Assembly (NCBI GenBank): GCA_903889895.1
Contig: CAISYZ010000104.1
Location: forward strand, 1 to 46,244
Source: an uncultured Verrucomicrobia subdivision 3 bacterium
GTDB taxonomy: Bacteria; Verrucomicrobiota; Verrucomicrobiia; Limisphaerales; UBA11358
Direction: 5' to 3'
DNA: 46,244 bases
A model generated the notes under the pieces. That model had not been told where the DNA came from and did no database searches. It saw only the letters and a program-made list of their open reading frames with translations. Within the stretch, counting starts at the first letter, position 1; each line of letters starts with the position of its first letter. A program made the translations under genes and the position numbers. This document shows, one piece after another, positions 42,091 through 46,244 of the stretch.

Positions 42091-43884
42091 ATGAGCTATC
42101 AGGTCATCGCCAGAAAATACCGCCCGCAGCGTTTTGCCGACGTCGTCGGCCAGGAGCACGTCACGCAGACGCTTGCCAACGCCATTGCCCAGAAACGCAT
42201 CGCGCACGCATATCTCTTTTGCGGACCACGCGGCACCGGCAAGACCACCATCGCGCGCATCTTTGCCAAGGCGCTGAACTGCACCGGCGGCCCGAAGGTG
42301 GACTTCGACGACAGCGACCCGCGCTGCCTTGAAATCACCGAGGGCCGCGCGCTGGATGTTTTGGAAATTGACGGCGCGAGCAACAACGGTGTCGAGCAGG
42401 TGCGCGAGCTGCGCGAGACCTGCAAATACGCACCGGCCAATTCGCCTTACAAAATTTACATCATTGACGAGGTTCACATGCTATCGACGGCAGCATTCAA
42501 CGCGCTGCTGAAAACACTCGAAGAGCCGCCGGCACATGTGAAGTTCATGTTCGCGACGACCGACCCGGAAAAAGTTTTGCCGACGATTCTCTCGCGCTGC
42601 CAGCGGTTTGACCTGCGTCGCATTCCGAGCGCGCTCATCACCAAGCATCTTGCCGAAATCGCCGGCAAGGAAAAGGTCACGATTGACGCCCCTGCCCTGC
42701 TCGCCATCGCCCGCGGTGCCGACGGCGGCATGCGTGACGCCGAATCCACGCTCGACCAGCTCATCAGCTTTTGCGGCGACAAGATCGAAGAGGCCGACGT
42801 GCTCTCCATGTTCGGCCTCGCCGCGCAAAACCAGATACTTAAGCTGAGCCACGCCGTGCTGGCCGGCGAAATCCAGACCGCGCTCACGCAACTCGACGAA
42901 CTCGCGCGCGGCGGCAAGGATTTGGGCCGGTTGCTCGGTGATCTGCTCAACCATTTTCGCAACCTGCTCATCTATCAGGTTTCCAAAGGCGATTTGAATC
43001 TGCTTGAAGTTTCCGAGGCAGAAGTTGCCGCGCTGAAAGCGCAAGCGGCGCTCGCCAATGCCGACGCTCTGACGCGGCTGCTCGAAGTTTTCGCGGACGC
43101 GGAACTCCGCCTGCGCGATGCTGCGTCCAAAAAAATCCTACTGGAAATCTCCCTGCTCCGCGCCATCGAGGCGCGCAACTCGCTGCCGCTCGACGCCGTG
43201 CTGAAGCAGCTCAACCAATTGCGCAGCCAAAGCGGCGGCAGTGCGTCCGCTGCCGCGCCAGTCCAGAATACACCCGCCAGACCGGCAGCCGTTTCGTCAG
43301 CCCCGGCGCCAACATTTTCGTTGCGCGAAGCAGTTGCCGCCGCCACGCCGCCGACGGCACCTAAAGCAGTTGCCCCGGTTGTGGCGACACCCGCTGTCGC
43401 CGCTGCACCAGTGGCCACCGGCAATCTGCCGGAACTTTGGGCGCAGCTCGTGGAAGCCGTTGGCAAAGTCAGCACGTTCACCCGCAGCTATCTGCTCAAC
43501 GCGCATCCAGTCTCATTCGAGAAAAAGGTTTTTGTCATCGGCTTTGATCCGGAATTCGAGGATTACCTCGGGCTCGTGGACAATTCCAAAAATCACACGA
43601 TGCTCGCGACCAAGCTGGCGGAACTCGGCCACCACGGCGCGATGATCAAATTTGTGAAGGCCGATGCTCCGGAAGGCTGGACGCGTCCCGCCATCAACGC
43701 ACCCGTGGCGGCGACTCCAAAATCCGCGCCGACGGCGGCGCCAGTCACCGGCAGCGCACCGCCAACGGCGGCGGAAAAGCAGTCCGCGCCAGTCACCTTA
43801 GACAAGGATGCGTTCAAGAACGACCCGCTCATCAAGCGGGCGCTGGAAGTTTTCAAAGGCACGATTGTCGACGTGCGCGCCTGA
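42091..43884 (+). CDS. dnaX: DNA polymerase III subunit gamma/tau
   Basis: 597 residues. AAA+ core with YRPQRFADVVGQEHVTQTL, Walker A FCGPRGTGKTTIARIFAKAL, Walker B IIDEVHMLSTAAFNALLKTL, sensor 1 FATTDPEKVLPTILSRCQRF and GGMRDAESTLDQLISF, then the collar domain to about 370, an Ala/Pro-rich linker and a tau-like C-terminal domain (NLPELWAQLVEAVGKVSTFT). It loads the sliding clamp and couples the polymerases. The zinc module is unusual: Cys64 and Cys79 are kept but positions 73 and 76 are Asp (CTGGPKVDFDDSDPRC). A run of seven A at 43129-43135 falls inside the collar domain, too early for a functional gamma form. ybaB follows by 38 bp. Confidence 0.96.
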   Translation: MSYQVIARKYRPQRFADVVGQEHVTQTLANAIAQKRIAHAYLFCGPRGTGKTTIARIFAKALNCTGGPKVDFDDSDPRCLEITEGRALDVLEIDGASNNGVEQVRELRETCKYAPANSPYKIYIIDEVHMLSTAAFNALLKTLEEPPAHVKFMFATTDPEKVLPTILSRCQRFDLRRIPSALITKHLAEIAGKEKVTIDAPALLAIARGADGGMRDAESTLDQLISFCGDKIEEADVLSMFGLAAQNQILKLSHAVLAGEIQTALTQLDELARGGKDLGRLLGDLLNHFRNLLIYQVSKGDLNLLEVSEAEVAALKAQAALANADALTRLLEVFADAELRLRDAASKKILLEISLLRAIEARNSLPLDAVLKQLNQLRSQSGGSASAAAPVQNTPARPAAVSSAPAPTFSLREAVAAATPPTAPKAVAPVVATPAVAAAPVATGNLPELWAQLVEAVGKVSTFTRSYLLNAHPVSFEKKVFVIGFDPEFEDYLGLVDNSKNHTMLATKLAELGHHGAMIKFVKADAPEGWTRPAINAPVAATPKSAPTAAPVTGSAPPTAAEKQSAPVTLDKDAFKNDPLIKRALEVFKGTIVDVRA

Positions 43885-43922
43885 TCAAAAATTTATTTAA
43901 TCAAAACTCAACACTCCCCACC

Positions 43923-44231
43923 ATGTCACTCGGTAAACTCATGAAACAGGCTGCGAAAATGCAGCAGCAAATGGAGCAGATTCAGGCGCAGCTCGCGGCC
44001 CGCACGGTCGAGGCCACCAGCGGCGGTGGCGCGGTCAAAGTCGTCGCCAAGTGCGACGGCTCGCTCGCGTCCATCAAGATTGATCCGCAGGCGCTCAATC
44101 CCGCCGACGCGCAGCTGGTCGAGGACATGCTGCTCACCGCCGTCAATCAGGCGCTCCATCAGGCCAAGGAAATTTCCAATGCCGAGATGGGCAAAGCCAC
44201 GGCGGGCTTCAACCTGCCGGGCTTGATGTAA
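43923..44231 (+). CDS. YbaB/EbfC family nucleoid-associated protein
   Basis: 102 residues. The opening MSLGKLMKQAAKMQQQMEQI is the family's coiled N-terminus, followed by the conserved SGGGAVKVVAKCDGSLASIK, DPQALNPADAQLVEDMLLTA and VNQALHQAKE, with a C-terminal GFNLPGLM. EbfC-like dimers bind DNA without strict sequence preference. The dnaX-ybaB-recR order is conserved in bacteria and supports the call. Spacing to recR is 2 bases. Confidence 0.95.
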   Translation: MSLGKLMKQAAKMQQQMEQIQAQLAARTVEATSGGGAVKVVAKCDGSLASIKIDPQALNPADAQLVEDMLLTAVNQALHQAKEISNAEMGKATAGFNLPGLM

Positions 44232-44233
44232 AG

Positions 44234-44830
44234 ATGTTGCCGGAACCCATCGTCGCCCTGACCGCCGCGCTCGCCAAGCTCCCGGGCGTCGGACCGCGCT
44301 CCGCTGAGCGCATCGCGTTGCATCTCGTGCAGAGCGAACCGGCGCAGGTGCAGCATCTGGCCCAGACCCTCCTCACCGCGCGCGAACGCATCCGCTTCTG
44401 CGACACCTGCGGCGCGCTCACGGAAAAATCTCCCTGTGCCATCTGCGACGACGCGCGGCGCGATGCCTCGCTCGTCTGCATCGTGGAACGCGCGGTGGAC
44501 ATCCTGAGCCTCGATCGCTCCGGCACTTATCGCGGCAAGTTTCACGTTCTCGGCGGCAAGATTTCTCCGCTCGACGGCGTGGAGCCCGACGATCTCCGCA
44601 TCCGCGAACTGGAAGCGCGCCTCGCCGCGGAACCCGTCCGCGAACTCATCATCGCGCTCGGCACGGATGTGGAAGGCGACGCCACCAGCAGCTATCTTGC
44701 AAAGCGGCTGGTGCGCATCGGGTTGAAAATTTCGCGCATCGGCTTCGGTCTGCCCGCCGGCAGCGGCTTGGAATTCGCCGACGAACTCACGCTCAATCGT
44801 GCGCTCGAAGGCCGCAGGGAAATGCTTTGA
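44234..44830 (+). CDS. recR: Recombination protein RecR
   Basis: 198 residues. An N-terminal helix-hairpin-helix (LTAALAKLPGVGPRSAERIA), the Cys4 zinc finger FCDTCGALTEKSPCAICDD (about 55-73), the Toprim domain with VCIVERAVDILSLDRSG and LGGKISPLDGVEPDDLRI, and the C-terminal ATSSYLAKRLVRIG motif are all present. RecR acts with RecO and RecF to load RecA at gaps. Length is normal for the family. Confidence 0.97.
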   Translation: MLPEPIVALTAALAKLPGVGPRSAERIALHLVQSEPAQVQHLAQTLLTARERIRFCDTCGALTEKSPCAICDDARRDASLVCIVERAVDILSLDRSGTYRGKFHVLGGKISPLDGVEPDDLRIRELEARLAAEPVRELIIALGTDVEGDATSSYLAKRLVRIGLKISRIGFGLPAGSGLEFADELTLNRALEGRREML

Positions 44831-44914
44831 AATTGCGGATGACAAATTTCAAACGACGAAGGCAACCGCGCCCGGCTTCCGCTTCACAATGCGAAATGCG
44901 CCGTTCCTAATTTC

Positions 44915-45526
44915 ATGACTCCCGTATTCATCTTCGATCTCGGCAAGGTGCTGGTGGATTTTGATTACACCATCGCCGCACGCAAAATCGCCGCGCGCAG
45001 CGACAAGGCTCCCGCCGACTTGCACGCCTTTCTCGGCAGCTCGCCGCTGCTGGAAGATTACGAATCCGGCCGGCTCACGCGGCAGGAGTTTTATGACGCC
45101 GTCGTCCGCGCCATCGGTTTTCACGGCGACCTCGCGGAGTTTGGCGGTTATTTTGCGGCCATCTTCACGGAGATTCCCGGCACCATCGCGCTGCATGCGG
45201 AACTGCGCCGGCGCGGATTCCCATCCTACATTTTTTCCAACACCAACGACCTCGCCATCGAGCACGTCCGGCGCGACTTTCCATTTTTTGCGCATTTCGA
45301 TGGCTATATCTTTTCCTACGAAGTCGGCGCGATGAAGCCACTGCCGGCCATCTATGAAGCGATGGAAAAAATGTGCGGACGGCGCGGGGCCGACCTGATC
45401 TATCTCGACGACCGCGCGGAAAATATCGCCGCCGGCGCGGCGCGCGGCTGGCGGACCATCCTGCACGAGACGCCCGAGCAAACGCGCGCGACGCTGACCA
45501 AGTGGGAAGTTCTACCGACACACTAA
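44915..45526 (+). CDS. HAD superfamily hydrolase (YihX-like)
   Basis: 203 residues. HAD motif I is FIFDLGKVLVDFD (nucleophile Asp at about 8 with the DxG-type second position seen in YihX-like enzymes), motif II is the Ser/Asn in YIFSNTNDLAIEH, and motifs III/IV are MKPLPAIYEAM (Lys) and LIYLDDRAENIAAG (acidic pair). The helical cap (SSPLLEDYESGRLTRQEFYD) matches the class I subfamily. It is probably a phosphatase acting on a small phosphorylated metabolite such as a sugar phosphate; the substrate is not evident. It lies 84 bp after recR. Confidence 0.9.
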   Translation: MTPVFIFDLGKVLVDFDYTIAARKIAARSDKAPADLHAFLGSSPLLEDYESGRLTRQEFYDAVVRAIGFHGDLAEFGGYFAAIFTEIPGTIALHAELRRRGFPSYIFSNTNDLAIEHVRRDFPFFAHFDGYIFSYEVGAMKPLPAIYEAMEKMCGRRGADLIYLDDRAENIAAGAARGWRTILHETPEQTRATLTKWEVLPTH

Positions 45527-45657
45527 AACCATCGGCAATAATAATCCATATCGACGTGGGGAATATCCTCCATACGCGCGTTTGACCTAGCTGTATCACT
45601 TCCTCCCGAATCCCGAAGAACGGGCTGGCTGCTTCGGTGAAGAATTTACCCAAGCAA

Positions 45658-45687
45658 AAAGCCGCCCCGGAAATCCGGAGCGGCTTT
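45658..45687. terminator. Bidirectional terminator between HAD hydrolase and ppdK
   Basis: AAAGCCGCCCCGG (45658-45670) and CCGGAGCGGCTTT (45675-45687) form a 12-pair stem with one C/A mismatch and an AAAT loop; the ends are A- and T-rich on both strands. It lies between convergent genes. The remaining part of 45527-45657 shows no gene or other signal that I can support. Confidence 0.85.
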
Positions 45688-45705
45688 GGAATAAGCAGAA
45701 GAAAA

Positions 45706-46244
45706 TTATTTCTTCTTCGCGGGCTTCGCCTTGCGCTTCTCTTCGATGGCGGCCTGCGCGGCGGCCAAACGGGCCACCGGCACGCGGAACGGCGAGCAGC
45801 TCACGTAGGTCAAGCCGGCGCGATGGCAGAATTTCACGGAATCGGGGTCGCCGCCGTGTTCGCCGCAGATGCCGAGCTTGATGCCGGGGCGGGTCGCATT
45901 GCCCTTCGCCGCCGCGATCTGTATGAGCTGGCCGACGCCGGTCTGGTCAATCGAGGCGAACGGGTTCTTCTTGATGATTTCATTCTCGGTGTAGGCACCG
46001 AGGAAGGAACCGGAGTCGTCGCGCGACATGCCGAGGCAGGTCTGCGTGAGATCGTTCGTGCCGAAGCTGAAGAATTCCGCCGTCTGCGCGATCTCGTCCG
46101 CCGTGAGCGCACCGCGCGGGACTTCGATCATCGTGCCGACGCTGTAGGCGAACTTCGTCTTCTTCTCCTTCATCACCTGAGCGGCGACTTCGTGAACGAT
46201 GGCAACCTGCAAGTCGAGTTCGCGCTTGAAGCCGACGAGCGGGA
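45706..46244 (-). CDS. ppdK: Pyruvate, phosphate dikinase, C-terminal part (cut by window edge)
   Basis: The last 178 or so codons of PPDK, reading from the right edge. Recognisable parts of the PEP/pyruvate-binding TIM barrel are [52 protein letters not shown] and the catalytic Cys region [20 protein letters not shown], followed by [20 protein letters not shown]. It ends with a Lys/Ala tail ([10 protein letters not shown]). The enzyme interconverts pyruvate and phosphoenolpyruvate using pyrophosphate/AMP. The start lies outside the window. Confidence 0.95.
   Translation of the reverse strand, partial: PLVGFKRELDLQVAIVHEVAAQVMKEKKTKFAYSVGTMIEVPRGALTADEIAQTAEFFSFGTNDLTQTCLGMSRDDSGSFLGAYTENEIIKKNPFASIDQTGVGQLIQIAAAKGNATRPGIKLGICGEHGGDPDSVKFCHRAGLTYVSCSPFRVPVARLAAAQAAIEEKRKAKPAKKK

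Noticed and set aside
43129..43135. A7 run in dnaX as programmed frameshift site for a gamma product
   Set aside because: It lies at about codon 347, inside the collar domain needed for oligomerisation; a product ending there would not be a working gamma subunit, and no stimulating stem is obvious.

Overview
The window reads as a contiguous piece of a bacterial chromosome from a Gram-negative, oxygen-respiring heterotroph. The presence of BamA, an OmpH/Skp chaperone, other beta-barrel and signal-peptide proteins shows an outer membrane. The combination of a fused CcoNO oxidase, SBBP-repeat and C-type lectin secreted proteins, a PocR-type AraC regulator and a small fibronectin-III protein of a style I associate with Verrucomicrobiota (Pedosphaera/Limisphaera-like lineages) makes that phylum my best guess. 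This is inference from protein style; no search was run.

Layout. (a) 1-369: the start of a membrane protein and a tRNA-Ser(GGA). (b) 642-11011, all on the minus strand: a complete cbb3 (high-affinity) cytochrome oxidase cluster read in the order ccoI, a PocR/AraC regulator, ccoS, an outer-membrane barrel, ccoNO (fused), ccoQ, ccoP (one haem only), ccoG, ccoH and a SafE/UreH-type membrane protein. (c) 11174-24481, minus strand: an L-arabinose-isomerase-like enzyme with RbsD/FucU mutarotase, a membrane-anchored Ser/Thr kinase broken by an amber codon, a phosphohexomutase, two tandem secreted C-type lectin paralogues, a GH15-like glycosidase, ribulose-phosphate epimerase and a large hybrid histidine kinase. 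(d) 24638-29744, plus strand: rpsT, a GH43 arabinanase-like enzyme, comF, accD and acs. (e) 29873-32009: two lineage-type hypothetical proteins transcribed divergently. (f) 32142-39270, plus strand: dnaB, bamA, an SBBP protein and ompH/skp. (g) 39387-41790: an FHA/zinc/membrane protein convergent with an M48 protease. (h) 41883-45526: SRP RNA, dnaX, ybaB, recR (the classical SRP RNA-dnaX-ybaB-recR order) and a HAD hydrolase. (i) The C-terminal end of pyruvate phosphate dikinase at the right edge.

How the genes work together. Region (b) supplies a respiratory terminal oxidase together with its copper loading (CcoI), electron-transfer/assembly factors (CcoG, CcoH, CcoS, SafE-like) and probably its own regulator. 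Region (c/d) has several carbohydrate functions (arabinan hydrolysis, aldose isomerase, mutarotase, hexose-phosphate mutase, GH15-like enzyme, epimerase) and acetyl-CoA metabolism. Regions (f/h) hold replication, repair and envelope-assembly housekeeping genes.

The least explained sequence is in the two largest intergenic gaps. Both contain tandem arrays with a period of exactly 21 bp (two DNA helical turns), but with different core motifs. At 20199-20478 an invariant 10-bp palindrome AAGACGTCTT recurs 11 times in register, bounded by an inverted ATGTCAGATTT pair and ending in a 46-bp near-perfect palindrome. At 30800-31156 a looser TAAACYT core recurs in 17 units between two divergent genes. 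These look like phased binding-site arrays or a family of mobile/expanding repeats, and I rank them as the best candidates for something undescribed. Other points worth checking are an amber codon inside a kinase domain, an A8 run that shifts the natural start of the M48 gene out of frame, a DnaX whose two middle zinc cysteines are aspartates, and an in-frame palindromic insertion in ccoI.
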